Shown piece by piece: positions 43,646 to 52,474 of a stretch of DNA of 64,000 nt. Origin of the DNA: Phil1 sp040767925 (GTDB lineage Bacteria; Bacillota; Clostridia; Christensenellales; CAG-138); NCBI GenBank assembly GCA_040767925.1, contig JAXGNN010000003.1, forward strand, positions 310,001-374,000, read 5' to 3'. A program made the position numbers and the translations under genes. The notes under the pieces are model-generated. The model saw only the letters and a program-made list of their open reading frames with translations, had not been told where the DNA came from and did not search any database. Numbering within the stretch: the first letter of the stretch is position 1; each line of letters opens with the position of its first letter.

Positions 43646-44419
43646 ATGAGAATCGGTTTTATACAGTACGCGGTTTCAAAGAACAGGGCTGAAAACATCC
43701 GTAAGGCGCGCCGTTTTTCGGCGGGGATGGATGCGGAAATCATCCTTTTGCCGGAGCTTGCGGACTGCGGCTATCTGTTCGACGGCAGGGAACAGCTTTG
43801 GGAGGCTGCGCGCACCCTCGGCGAGAACGAGTTCATCGGGGAATTGAAGGGCGTTTCGGCTAAAAAAGGCTGCGCCGTCGTCGCAGGCGTCGCGGAACGG
43901 GAAGGCGAAAAGCTTTACAACTCGGCCGTCATACTGGATCGCGGGGTTCTCGTGGGCGTATACAGAAAAATGCATCTGACCGATTACGAGAAGGGAATCT
44001 TCGATCGCGGCGAAACGAACGCGGTATTCCCTGCGCAGGGCATAAAGCTCGGCGTGCAGATCTGCTTCGATCTGTGGTTCCCGGAGATCTCGCGCGTACA
44101 GCTCCTGCAGGGCGCCGACCTATTCTGCGTTCTCGCGAATTTCGGCGGAGAAACCACCTATGACATCGCCGGGACGCGGGCGGTTGAGAACCTCACCCCG
44201 CTGATCCTCTGCAACAGGGTGGGCGAAGAGCGCAGCGCAAAGGACGAGGCGGTTTTTCTTGGCAGGAGCACCGTCGTCGACGGCGAGGGACGCCGCGTCA
44301 TCCGGGGGAGAGACCATGTGGAATTTGCCGAAAGCTGCGCGATTGCGCTTACGGGACGGAAGGCCAACGCCATCTGCGGGGATTTTTTGCCGGAGATCCG
44401 GCGCCATTCTTTTTCGTAG
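43646..44419 (+). CDS. Carbon-nitrogen hydrolase (nitrilase superfamily amidase)
   Basis: A 257-residue cytoplasmic amidase with the nitrilase triad: Glu in LLPELADCGY (about 36), Lys in YRKMHLTDYE (about 110) and Cys in QICFDLWFPE (about 143). Related to omega-amidases and N-carbamoyl hydrolases; the substrate cannot be named. The ATG at 43646-43648 begins a standard family N-terminus (MRIGFIQY) and has GAGG eight bases before it, so the much longer reading frame is rejected. Confidence 0.88.
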   Translation: MRIGFIQYAVSKNRAENIRKARRFSAGMDAEIILLPELADCGYLFDGREQLWEAARTLGENEFIGELKGVSAKKGCAVVAGVAEREGEKLYNSAVILDRGVLVGVYRKMHLTDYEKGIFDRGETNAVFPAQGIKLGVQICFDLWFPEISRVQLLQGADLFCVLANFGGETTYDIAGTRAVENLTPLILCNRVGEERSAKDEAVFLGRSTVVDGEGRRVIRGRDHVEFAESCAIALTGRKANAICGDFLPEIRRHSFS

Positions 44420-44460
44420 CCGCTCTCCCCGCCGACTGGCCATGCGCAGGAACAGGCAAG

Positions 44461-44498
44461 CAAAGCGCCCGGCCTCCGAACGGAGGCCGGGCGCTTTG
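44461..44498. terminator. Very stable terminator-like hairpin between convergent genes
   Basis: An 18-bp perfect GC-rich stem (44461-44478 with 44481-44498) around two bases. On the plus strand a run of seven T starts about 14 bases after it; on the minus strand CTTTG follows. Probably stops transcription from both sides. Confidence 0.65.
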
Positions 44499-44516
44499 CG
44501 AATCCAAAGTCTTTTT

Positions 44517-45005
44517 TTACTGCGCTTCCCGGCCGAGCATGATGGTCATAACGCCTTCCGCCGTCGTATAATAGATCGTGATGTTGAGGCCGTCGTCGTT
44601 CTTCGCGCCGTAGGTAAAGCCGTCCTGCGAGTTGATCTCATAAGGATCGACGCTGAAATCCTCCTTGATCCCCTCGGCGTAGGCCTGGGCGTCCTCCGCA
44701 TCGACCTCCTCGAGATTGACCATCACGGAATCCGTGCTTTCGTACACATAGGTGACGGTCCCGTCCTTAAACTCGGGAATGCTCTTCGCGAGATCGGATT
44801 TCGGCCACTCGGTGCCGCCGAAAGTCGTCGTTTCGCCGTCCTCGCCCTCTATGGTCAGCGTGCCGTCCTCAATATCCACATCGCCTCCGCTGGCGTCCCC
44901 GAGTATGTTCTCTGCGATCTTTTCGCCGATTTTCTTTTTAAGATTGCAGCCGTAGAGGGACAGAAGCAGCAGGGCGACAATGAGGATTGCGATGATCTTT
45001 TTCAT
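44517..45005 (-). CDS. Lipoprotein of unknown function
   Basis: A 162-residue protein with a signal peptide ending in the lipobox LYGC (Cys20). A basic stretch (NLKKKIGEKIAENILG) and an acidic, Gly/Asp-rich part containing FGGTEWPKSDL follow. Similar small clostridial lipoproteins with IGEK and GGTEWP segments exist, but no function is known. AAAGGAG precedes the ATG. It lies 34 bases after the small LuxR-type gene and is probably cotranscribed with it. Confidence 0.8.
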   Translation of the reverse strand: MKKIIAILIVALLLLSLYGCNLKKKIGEKIAENILGDASGGDVDIEDGTLTIEGEDGETTTFGGTEWPKSDLAKSIPEFKDGTVTYVYESTDSVMVNLEEVDAEDAQAYAEGIKEDFSVDPYEINSQDGFTYGAKNDDGLNITIYYTTAEGVMTIMLGREAQ

Positions 45006-45039
45006 GTGATAACTCCTTTTAACATGCTGTATTTGCGTT

Positions 45040-45414
45040 TCATACGCCTGCGGCGGCTCCGCCGCCAGAGCTTGCGCTTACGAGATAACGGTAGTTGATG
45101 ATGAGTTCCGCGCGCGAGTTCACGCCGAGTTTCCGGTACACCCCGTTCATATGGGTGTTTGCGGTGGAGTATTTGACATGGAGCCTCTCCGCGGATTCCT
45201 TGAGCGTGTATCCCTCCACCAGAAACAGGCACAACTCCCGCTCGCGCGGGGTCAGCTTTCCGGTGCGTTCGTGCTTCTCCGCCTCTGCGATGATGAGCTT
45301 CCCGCCGCAGGATTCCGAAGCCCTGCCGCTTTCCGGCGCGGGGGGAGGGCTCTTCGCCGCATCGCGGCGCTTCATCAGGGCAAACATGCGCTTTAGCCAT
45401 TCCAGATGCGCCAT
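45040..45414 (-). CDS. Small LuxR-type helix-turn-helix regulator without receiver domain
   Basis: A 124-residue protein. The C-terminal 65 residues form a LuxR/GerE domain (LTPRERELCLFLVEGYTLKE, then KYSTANTHMNGVYRKLGV). The first 50 are basic, then Pro/Ser-rich, and hold no receiver or sensor. Its recognition region resembles that of the membrane-bound LuxR protein upstream. GGAGG seven bases before the ATG at 45412-45414. It has a leader of about 145 bases with a stable hairpin and is followed by a lipoprotein gene. Confidence 0.82.
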   Translation of the reverse strand: MAHLEWLKRMFALMKRRDAAKSPPPAPESGRASESCGGKLIIAEAEKHERTGKLTPRERELCLFLVEGYTLKESAERLHVKYSTANTHMNGVYRKLGVNSRAELIINYRYLVSASSGGGAAAGV

Positions 45415-45504
45415 ACATATCCCTCCTGTGGATATCAAAGCCGGTACGCGCGTTCCTTCGCATCACATCCTGAAGCATGAACCGATGGTTCCCGTTATTT
45501 CGCC

Positions 45505-45596
45505 GCGCCCGAATGATCGGGCGCCGTTTGCGCCTCCCTTCCCGGCGTGATTCGCCTGATATATTTATTTTACATAATTTTCCCGATGCTTTTCAA
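45505..45596 (-). promoter_or_regulatory. Promoter and 5' leader hairpin of the small LuxR gene
   Basis: TTGAAA (45591-45596), 18 bp, TAAAAT (45567-45572) on the minus strand. Downstream in the leader an 8-bp perfect GC stem with a four-base loop (45505-45512 with 45517-45524) is not followed by a T-run, so it is a leader structure rather than a terminator. Confidence 0.6.
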
Positions 45597-45673
45597 CTCA
45601 TTAATACAAATGAATTCGCGAGATGATTATCGTTAGATATAATGAAACAACTGGCGGCGGCACGGCCCGCGCG

Positions 45674-47113
45674 CTAGATGGCGGTATAGTCCTTGAAAAG
45701 CTGCATCAATTCCGCGCGGCTGTTGATGCCGGTCTTGCGGTAAATGCTCGTGCAATAGGTGTTGACCGTCGGGTACGCGAGCGAAAGGATGCCCGATATC
45801 TGCCGCATCGTATAGCCCTGCAGCAGAAGCCGGCACACCTCGATTTCCCGCTTGCTCAGGTTGTATCTCCGGAAGACATGCAACTGCTCGTTGTCCACCT
45901 CGGAGCGCTGCGCATCCTTCGCCCAATCGCTCTCGTAATGGCTCTGCGCGAGGATGGGCGAAGCGATGAGGAGCGCGATCATCACGGCCGTGGCGAAAAC
46001 GGAGGCCGCGATGGAACTACCGTACGTGTTCGCGCCGCTGATGATCCTGCCCAGCGCGATGCCCGACACGCCGCCGCAGATGCCTACGAGCAGTATGGAA
46101 AGGCGGATATACTTCATGCTCTCGTATTTTTTGCCCACGACGCCGATGATGTAATACATGTTGATCATGCCCATGGCGTTGCCGACGCCAAGAAGCAGCG
46201 CGAACGCCGCGGCAAAGCCGGGGAGCCTGTCCGCGAAGGCGTTTAAGAAAAGCCCCATCGCGACAGAGGCGAAGATCATGTTGCCTGCCCACAGATACGC
46301 CCTTTTTGAAACGGCATACAGCGCGATGAAGAGCGCGCAGCCAAAAAGTCCGCCCAGATAATGCCAGGCCATCAGCGGGGCGCCCGCATTTTGCGCGGCG
46401 GCGTTCAATATCCCCTTGCCCGCCCCTTTGCAGAGGATGACGAAAGCGCAGTTGAAGAAGATCGTCAGATAGATCCTCCTGTGCATCGCGGGTGGAGGGG
46501 TCTTGTCGGCGCCCTCTGCGGGCAGGGCGTCCCGGTTTCTGAAAAACCACGCCGCGACGAGGCTGACGAGGAGCATGGCGAGCGAGAGCGCAAGCTCCAT
46601 CCCCTTCCCCGCGTTTTTCTCGATGAAAAGCGAAATGAGCTGTATCAACGCGTTGCTTGCCGCCACGGCGTAGAGCTTTTCCGTGTTGTTGAGGGAAAAG
46701 ACGAAGGGCAGGAGTATGCAGATGTTCAGGCAGCCCACAGCGACGGAGCTCAAAACGGCGAGCGCTAGCCGGACGGTTGCGTCTTCCACGAGAAAAAACG
46801 CGCCGATCCCCGCGGCGACGACGAGCGCCATCGTGCGCGAAAGCCCGGCGAAAGATTCCCTGCGGATGAGAAACACGAACGCCGCGGAGGAAATGAGGTT
46901 CACCGAATGCATCAGCCCGCGGAACCCCTCGTCAAACGCGGTGTTTCCGCCGGGCGAGGCCGTCCACCAGGTGGCGAAGGCGACGACCCAGGCGTAGTAC
47001 ACGACCCATATGACGACATACGGCCAGTTCCGTCCCCGGATGTGGCGGAAATCGACGACCCGGTCGCCCGCGTCGATCCCCGCCGGCTTCTGCTCCTGCT
47101 TTTCGCGGGCCAT
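45674..47113 (-). CDS. Membrane-bound LuxR-type regulator with MFS-like sensor domain
   Basis: A 479-residue protein: a charged N-terminus, about twelve hydrophobic helices (about 30-400) arranged like a major facilitator without transporter loop signatures, then a cytoplasmic LuxR/GerE HTH (NLSKREIEVCRLLLQGYTMR, then YPTVNTYCTSIYRKTGINSR). Proteins of this plan are common in anaerobic gut Clostridia and Coriobacteria and are thought to sense small molecules in the membrane. AGGAGG nine bases before the ATG at 47111-47113. It precedes the small LuxR gene but has a separate promoter. Confidence 0.85.
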   Translation of the reverse strand: MAREKQEQKPAGIDAGDRVVDFRHIRGRNWPYVVIWVVYYAWVVAFATWWTASPGGNTAFDEGFRGLMHSVNLISSAAFVFLIRRESFAGLSRTMALVVAAGIGAFFLVEDATVRLALAVLSSVAVGCLNICILLPFVFSLNNTEKLYAVAASNALIQLISLFIEKNAGKGMELALSLAMLLVSLVAAWFFRNRDALPAEGADKTPPPAMHRRIYLTIFFNCAFVILCKGAGKGILNAAAQNAGAPLMAWHYLGGLFGCALFIALYAVSKRAYLWAGNMIFASVAMGLFLNAFADRLPGFAAAFALLLGVGNAMGMINMYYIIGVVGKKYESMKYIRLSILLVGICGGVSGIALGRIISGANTYGSSIAASVFATAVMIALLIASPILAQSHYESDWAKDAQRSEVDNEQLHVFRRYNLSKREIEVCRLLLQGYTMRQISGILSLAYPTVNTYCTSIYRKTGINSRAELMQLFKDYTAI

Positions 47114-47200
47114 CCCGTGCTTCCTCCTGATTTGAAAAGGCAAACATCATCGGTGCTTGCCTTCGCATGGTTCCGCTGCTGACATGTCGTTATTGCACGT

Positions 47201-47209
47201 ATTATAGCA
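47201..47209 (-). promoter_or_regulatory. Extended -10 promoter of the membrane LuxR gene
   Basis: TGCTATAAT on the minus strand (TATAAT at 47201-47206 with TG one base upstream); no good -35 is seen. Confidence 0.5.
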
Positions 47210-47246
47210 TATACCCCATTTCTTGCCTATATAAACCGCACCAAAA

Positions 47247-47344
47247 TGCAGAGGCCGGCGCCCGGGATGTGCGCTTGCCCGCTCGCGCGGTTCCCCCCAC
47301 AGGCACCGCGCGGCGCACACCGATCCGGTTCGCCGGCCTCTGCA
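47247..47344. other. 98-base highly structured intergenic element
   Basis: Outer arms of 14 bp are perfect inverted copies (47247-47260 with 47331-47344). Nested inside are GTGCGC/GCGCAC (47269-47274 with 47313-47318) and CGCGCGGT/ACCGCGCG (47284-47291 with 47305-47312). It lies about 80 bases after the oxidoreductase stop, with only ATTTTGG on its minus-strand 3' side. The remainder of the 313-base gap 47114-47426 holds only the LuxR promoter. It could be a terminator, a small RNA or a repeat element. Confidence 0.55.
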
Positions 47345-47426
47345 AACATATTATCGCACGACAAGTACGATAAAAAGGTCTTGATGAAGGGCCCGCGGCC
47401 CTTGTGCGCGGGAAGGCCCGCCCCCG

Positions 47427-48677
47427 TCAGAGCAAGGGCTCGAGCGATACGACGTTTCCATTGCGGCGGGATTCCTCGGCCGCAAAGCAGATCAGGTGGC
47501 TCTGCATGGAATCGCGGACGGAGCTTTTGACCGCCCCCTCCTCGCCCAGTTCCATGCGCACGAACGCGTCGATGAGCGCGAGGTCGCCGCCCGCGTGCCC
47601 GTCCACCATGCCGCCCGGCGGCGGGTTCTCGGTAATGCGCACGGAGCCCGTGCGGAAGTTCGTCACCTCCACGGTTTCGTCGCTCATCTTGGCGCGCACC
47701 TCGCCGTGAGAGCCCATGACGTGGATGGTGCGCCCGTGCCTGTAATCCGTAAAAGCGGAGACGCTCAATGTCGCCGTCACGCCGTCCTCAAACTCGAGGA
47801 TCGTGGACTGATGGTCGGCCACGTCGTTGTCGCAGCGGTATACGCAGCGGCCGTACGGGCCCTCGCGCAGGGCTTTAAGCCTGCCCTCGCGGCTGAAGTC
47901 GTCCGTGATGACCGAGATGGGCCAGCCCGTGTATCCCGGGATCATATAGATGCGCGTGGCGTTGTACGGGCAGTCCGGCACGGCGCAGTCGAGGCAGCGC
48001 TCCGCGCTGCCCGCGGGCGCGTTCTCCGCGCGAAAATGCTTGAGGCTCCCGAACGAGGCGACGCGAAGGCAGTTCTTCCCCGTCAAATACAAAAGAATAT
48101 CCGCGTCGTGGCAGGATTTGGCGAGCAGCATGGGGCTCGTTTCATCCTCGCGCCGCCAAGAGCCGCGCACATAGCTGTGCGCCGCGTGCCAATAGCCGAT
48201 GTTCTCGCAGTGGGAGATGCCGACAACCTCCCCGATCTCCCCGCTGTCGATGACGGATTTTATGGTGTTGAAAAAGCGCGTGTAGCGCAGCACGTGGCAG
48301 ACCGCCGCGCGCCTGCCCGTCTGCAGCGCCGTCTCATAAACGCGCAGGCATTCTTCCGCGGTTTTCGCAATAGGCTTTTCAATCAGCACGTCCAGCCCGC
48401 GCGCCATCGCGGCGCACGCGGGCGCGACATGCCCGTTGTCCTGCGTGGCGACGAGCGCAGCGTCCGCCTCGACGCCTGAGGCGAGCGCCTCGCGCCAGTC
48501 GCAAAACACATATTCCTCCGGCACGCCGTAACGCGCCGCGAACGCCCTCCTCCGGGCTTCCACGGGGTCCGCGACGGCGACGAACCGCAATCGTTCAGGG
48601 AACATGAGCGCGTACGGCGCATAGGCGTCCATGCCGCGCGCACCCGCGCCCAGGCAGATCATCCGAACCGGTTTCAT
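47427..48677 (-). CDS. Gfo/Idh/MocA-family oxidoreductase
   Basis: A 416-residue NAD(P)-dependent dehydrogenase: Rossmann loop CLGAGARGMDAYAP at the N-terminus, the family motif EKPIAKTAEE (about 100), and a C-terminal alpha/beta domain. An unusual cysteine cluster (CLDCAVPDC, about 234-242) suggests a bound metal ion and marks a subfamily. Usual substrates are sugars, inositols or amino sugars; none is indicated here. It is transcribed alone. Confidence 0.87.
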   Translation of the reverse strand: MKPVRMICLGAGARGMDAYAPYALMFPERLRFVAVADPVEARRRAFAARYGVPEEYVFCDWREALASGVEADAALVATQDNGHVAPACAAMARGLDVLIEKPIAKTAEECLRVYETALQTGRRAAVCHVLRYTRFFNTIKSVIDSGEIGEVVGISHCENIGYWHAAHSYVRGSWRREDETSPMLLAKSCHDADILLYLTGKNCLRVASFGSLKHFRAENAPAGSAERCLDCAVPDCPYNATRIYMIPGYTGWPISVITDDFSREGRLKALREGPYGRCVYRCDNDVADHQSTILEFEDGVTATLSVSAFTDYRHGRTIHVMGSHGEVRAKMSDETVEVTNFRTGSVRITENPPPGGMVDGHAGGDLALIDAFVRMELGEEGAVKSSVRDSMQSHLICFAAEESRRNGNVVSLEPLL

Positions 48678-48872
48678 CTCGCAACCCTTTCCTTATAGGA
48701 GCATGATAGGAGCATGCTTCAAACCCGCCCGCGAGCGTCGAGCGGCTCTGTTTCAGTGTAACACGAAGTTACAAAAATACAATCCTTTTCGGACGAAAAA
48801 GCGCGCATGAACACAGTGTATGCAAGGCTTTCCGAAGCCAATTCCTCAAACCGGCATACTAATGATGGCTCA

Positions 48873-51329
48873 TTAGATAAAAAGGTTTACGTCGGCTTCC
48901 TCGGCGTCTCCCAGGTACGCGCCCACGCCGCCGAGCTCCACGCCGTCGATGAGCTCCTCTTCCTTGATGCCCATGACGTCCATGCTCATCGTGCAGGCGA
49001 CGACCTTGACGCCGGCGGCCATGGCCTTGTGGATGAGCTCCTCGAGGGAATCCACGCGCTTGTCGTTCATGATCTTTTTCATCATGGCGGTGCCCATGCC
49101 GCCCATGTTCATCCGCGAGAGCTTGAGCTTGCCGCTGCCGCGCGGCAGCATCGCGCCGAACATGGATTCCACGAGATTCTTCTTCACGCGCTGTTTTTTG
49201 CTCTTGCGAAGCACGGTCAATCCCCAGAAGGTGAAGAACATCGTGACCTTCCTCCCCATCGCCGCCGCGCCGTTTGCGATGATGAAGCCTGCGAGCACGC
49301 GGTCGAGGTCGCCGGAGAAGACGATGATGGTCTTCCCGTCCGCAGCCTCGCGCACGGCGTTCGCCGCAGGGGCCGCGCCGCCCTTTTTGACGAGCGCAAC
49401 GTAATCGTTCCCCCTGCGCTCGTTTGAAACGAGCGCGTTGCCCGTGCGCCTGCACCACGCGCCGATGTCGCGCGCGAAACCCGGGTCCGAGGCGGAAACT
49501 TCCATCAACTCGCCCTCCTTCATCCCCCGCATGGTGTCGAACACCTTCATGATCGGGCCGGGGCACTGCATGCCGCTGCAGTCGATGCGCATGCGCGCCG
49601 CGGGCGCGTCCTTCATATCCACATGGCCGCTGTCCGAAACGGGCGCGGTGTCCGAATAATTCATGCTCTCCTCCCGGTAGTGCGTCGATTGATAGAAGCG
49701 CATGCCGCCCGGGTAGAGCAGCACACGCGGGAAGCCGTTGTTCATCAGGATGCGCGCCGCGTTGTGGGCGCGCACGCCGATGGCGCAGAAGACGATGATC
49801 TCGCGGCTTTTATCAAGCTCATGGAGCCTCCCGCGCAATTGCCCGAGGGGGATGTGCACGGCGCCGGGCAGAGCGTACGCGAGCAGTTCCGCGTCCTCGC
49901 GCACGTCGAGCGCCACGGCGTCGGTCTTCTTCTCCACCGCGTCCCAGGAAGCGAACTTCGAGAGGCCCGAAAGCACGTTCATAGCGGCGAAGCCCGCCAT
50001 GTTGACCGGGTCCTTCGCGGAGGAATAGGGCGGCGCATAGGCGAGCTCGAGCTTCGCGAGATCTGCAACGCCCCCGCCGAGGCGCGCCGTCACGGCGATG
50101 GTGTCGATGCGCTTGTCCACCCCGTCCCGCCCGACGATCTGCGCGCCGAGGAGCTTTTTGCCGTCCATGCTGAAGAGCAGCTTGATCGTCAGGGGCGCCG
50201 CGCCCGGATAATAGCCCGCGTGCGAGTTCTGCGTGACGGTGACGCCTTCGTAATCCCTGCCCCGGACGAGGCCGCGCTTCGCGAGCGTCTTCTCGTTGGC
50301 GCCCATGCTCGCCGCGGTCAGGTCGAACACCTTGGCGACGGCGGTGCCCTGCGTGCCCTCGTATTTCTCCATCGCGCCCATGATGTTGTTCGCCGCGATG
50401 CGCCCCTGCTTGTTGGCGGGGCCCGCGAGGGGGATCATGACGCGCTCCTTTAAAATGAAATCCTCCACCTCTATGGCGTCCCCCACGGCGAAAATGTCGG
50501 GGTCCGAGGTGCGCAGGTATTCGTCCGTGACGATGCCGCCGCGCGCGTTGACGGCGAGGCCCGCGGCCTTCGCGAGCTCCCCGTTAGGCTTCACGCCGAT
50601 GGCGAGTATGACGAGATCGGCCGAAATGATTTTGCCGGACTTCAGCGCAATGGAGACGCCGCTCCCCGTATCCTCGAACGAGGAGACGCCGTCCCCCAGG
50701 TGAAGCTTCACGCCGTTGTTCGCGATGTTTTCATGCAGGAGCTGCGCCATCTCGAAATCGAGGGGCGCCATCACCTGGTCGAGCATTTCCACGATGGAAA
50801 CCGCAAGCCCCGCGTGGCGCAGGTTTTCCGCCATCTCGAGGCCGATGAAGCCGCCGCCGATGACGGCCGCGGATTTCACGTTTCCCTCGCGCACGAGCGC
50901 GCGGATCTGGTCGGTATCCGGCACGGTCCAGAGCGTGCGGATGCGCGGGGAGTCGATGCCGGGGATCGGCGGGCGCAGCGGCGAGGAGCCCGTCGCGACG
51001 ACGAGCGTGTCGTAGCTCTCCTCATAGACTTCGCCCGTGTCGACGCGCCTGATTGAAAGCCGCTTATGCGCGCGGTCGATGAACACGGCCTCGTTTTTGA
51101 CCCGCACGTCGACGTTATATTTCGTTTTCATGGCCTCGGGCGTCTGAAGGATGAGCGCTTTGCGCTCCTTGATGACGTCTCCCACATGATAGGGCAGCCC
51201 GCAGTTCGCGTAGGAGATATACTCCCCGCGCTCAAGCATGACGATCTCTGCGCTCTCGTCGAGCCGCCTCAGCCTCGCCGCGCAGCTTGCGCCGCCCGCG
51301 ACGCCCCCGATGATGACAACCTTGCGCAT
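48873..51329 (-). CDS. Four-domain sulfur flavoprotein: CoA-disulfide-reductase-like, rhodanese, TusA, DsrE
   Basis: An 818-residue cytoplasmic protein. Residues 1-450 form an FAD/NAD(P)H disulfide reductase with GGVAGGASCA and the single redox Cys43 (SYANCGLP), as in CoA-disulfide reductases. Then a rhodanese domain (about 455-550, Cys515 in FCAIGVRA), a TusA domain (about 580-648, CPGP with Cys589) and a DsrE-like domain (about 665-818, Cys779). All expected cysteines are present, so persulfide sulfur could be relayed along one chain. ACGGAGG before the ATG. Monocistronic, next to rubrerythrin and rubredoxin genes. Confidence 0.9.
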   Translation of the reverse strand: MRKVVIIGGVAGGASCAARLRRLDESAEIVMLERGEYISYANCGLPYHVGDVIKERKALILQTPEAMKTKYNVDVRVKNEAVFIDRAHKRLSIRRVDTGEVYEESYDTLVVATGSSPLRPPIPGIDSPRIRTLWTVPDTDQIRALVREGNVKSAAVIGGGFIGLEMAENLRHAGLAVSIVEMLDQVMAPLDFEMAQLLHENIANNGVKLHLGDGVSSFEDTGSGVSIALKSGKIISADLVILAIGVKPNGELAKAAGLAVNARGGIVTDEYLRTSDPDIFAVGDAIEVEDFILKERVMIPLAGPANKQGRIAANNIMGAMEKYEGTQGTAVAKVFDLTAASMGANEKTLAKRGLVRGRDYEGVTVTQNSHAGYYPGAAPLTIKLLFSMDGKKLLGAQIVGRDGVDKRIDTIAVTARLGGGVADLAKLELAYAPPYSSAKDPVNMAGFAAMNVLSGLSKFASWDAVEKKTDAVALDVREDAELLAYALPGAVHIPLGQLRGRLHELDKSREIIVFCAIGVRAHNAARILMNNGFPRVLLYPGGMRFYQSTHYREESMNYSDTAPVSDSGHVDMKDAPAARMRIDCSGMQCPGPIMKVFDTMRGMKEGELMEVSASDPGFARDIGAWCRRTGNALVSNERRGNDYVALVKKGGAAPAANAVREAADGKTIIVFSGDLDRVLAGFIIANGAAAMGRKVTMFFTFWGLTVLRKSKKQRVKKNLVESMFGAMLPRGSGKLKLSRMNMGGMGTAMMKKIMNDKRVDSLEELIHKAMAAGVKVVACTMSMDVMGIKEEELIDGVELGGVGAYLGDAEEADVNLFI

Positions 51330-51517
51330 AAAAAACCTCCGTTGCGTTTGATCCGCTTATGCCGCGGGAAAGATGCGTTTTAGCCGAGAGGATCCGTTAA
51401 GCCTGCCCGCGCCCGCGCGGCCAACCGCCGGAGCGCACAGATCCTTTCACAGTATAGCCGGCGCGGACGGATTTTACGGTGATATTATCACATTCACGCG
51501 CGGATATGAACATAGAC

Positions 51518-51550
51518 GTCGGGCCCCCGGCGCTTTGCCGAAGGCCCGAC
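51518..51550 (-). terminator. Hairpin after rubrerythrin
   Basis: GTCGGGCC/GGCCCGAC (51518-51525 with 51543-51550) encloses a CGGC/GCCG stem, 13 bases past the stop. The T-tract is weak. Confidence 0.5.
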
Positions 51551-51562
51551 AGACAGATCCGT

Positions 51563-52234
51563 TCAGTAATTCTCTTTCCTGAGCTCGAAATAACTTTTGC
51601 CGTGGCTGCACACGGGGCAGATCTCCGGCGCTTTCCTGCCGATCACCAGATGCCCGCAGACGCGGCACTCCCACATGGTTTCCTCGCTCTTCTCGAACAC
51701 CTTTTGCATCTCGACGTTCGAGAGAAGCGCGCGATAACGCTCCTCATGCGCCTTCTCGATGGCGCCCACGCGGCGAAAGCGCGCCGCGAGCTCGGGGTAG
51801 CCCTCCTCCCCGGCGTCCCTGGCGAAGCGCTCGTACATATCCGTCCACTCGTAGTTCTCCCCGCCGGCCGCGGCGAGGAGGTTCTCCTTCGTGCTGCCGA
51901 TGTGCCCGAGCTCCTCAAACCACACGCGGGCGTGCTCCTGCTCGTTGCGCGCGGTCTTGAGGAAGATCTCGGCGATCTGCTCATACCCCTCGTTGGCGGC
52001 GACCTGCGCGAAGTAGGCGTACTTGTTGCGCGCCTGGCTCTCGCCCGCGAAAGCCTCGGCAAGGTTCTTCTCGGTCTTTGTTCCGACGTAGCGGCCGCCC
52101 TTCTTCTCCTGCTTCTCCTGCTCCTCCAGCTTTACGAACTTGGACGCGGGCGCCTTGCAGCGCGGGCAGGTAAAACCGTCCGGAAGAAGCCCTTCGTGGA
52201 CGTAGCCGCAGACTGTGCATTTCCATTTTTCCAT
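51563..52234 (-). CDS. Rubrerythrin with rubredoxin-like domains at both ends
   Basis: A 223-residue peroxide-scavenging protein of anaerobes. An N-terminal rubredoxin-type iron site (CTVCGYVHEG...CPRCKAP, about 6-33), a four-helix diiron domain with ESQARNKY and NEQEHARVWFEELG, and a C-terminal second rubredoxin-type site (CRVCGHL...CPVCSHG). Classical rubrerythrin has only the C-terminal one. GGAGG nine bases before the ATG at 52232-52234. It follows a rubredoxin gene by 81 bases, its likely electron donor. Confidence 0.92.
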   Translation of the reverse strand: MEKWKCTVCGYVHEGLLPDGFTCPRCKAPASKFVKLEEQEKQEKKGGRYVGTKTEKNLAEAFAGESQARNKYAYFAQVAANEGYEQIAEIFLKTARNEQEHARVWFEELGHIGSTKENLLAAAGGENYEWTDMYERFARDAGEEGYPELAARFRRVGAIEKAHEERYRALLSNVEMQKVFEKSEETMWECRVCGHLVIGRKAPEICPVCSHGKSYFELRKENY

Positions 52235-52315
52235 GTTCTTTATCCTCCGTTCAATCATTCGCCGCGCCGCGATTAAGCCGCGCGCCCTCGCGTGGCCTCC
52301 GGGGCGGTTTGGAGC

Positions 52316-52474
52316 TTATTCTTCGCTGAAATCCTCTTCCGAAGCGCCGCAGGCCGGGCAAGCCCAGTCCCCGGGAAGTTCCTCAAACCGCGTACCCGGC
52401 GGGATGTCGTCATCCGGGGCGCCTTCCGCCTCGTCGTACATATAGCCGCATACGCTGCAGATATACCTCCCCAC
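52316..52474 (-). CDS. Rubredoxin
   Basis: A 52-residue one-iron electron carrier with the two CxxC pairs CSVCGYMYDE and CPACGAS, and the usual GTRFEELPGDWACP. The GTG at 52472-52474 is chosen: GGGAGG lies eight bases before it and the product then begins GRYICSVCGY like other rubredoxins. Longer reading frames add a non-conserved tail. It is upstream of and probably cotranscribed with the rubrerythrin gene. Confidence 0.93.
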   Translation of the reverse strand: MGRYICSVCGYMYDEAEGAPDDDIPPGTRFEELPGDWACPACGASEEDFSEE

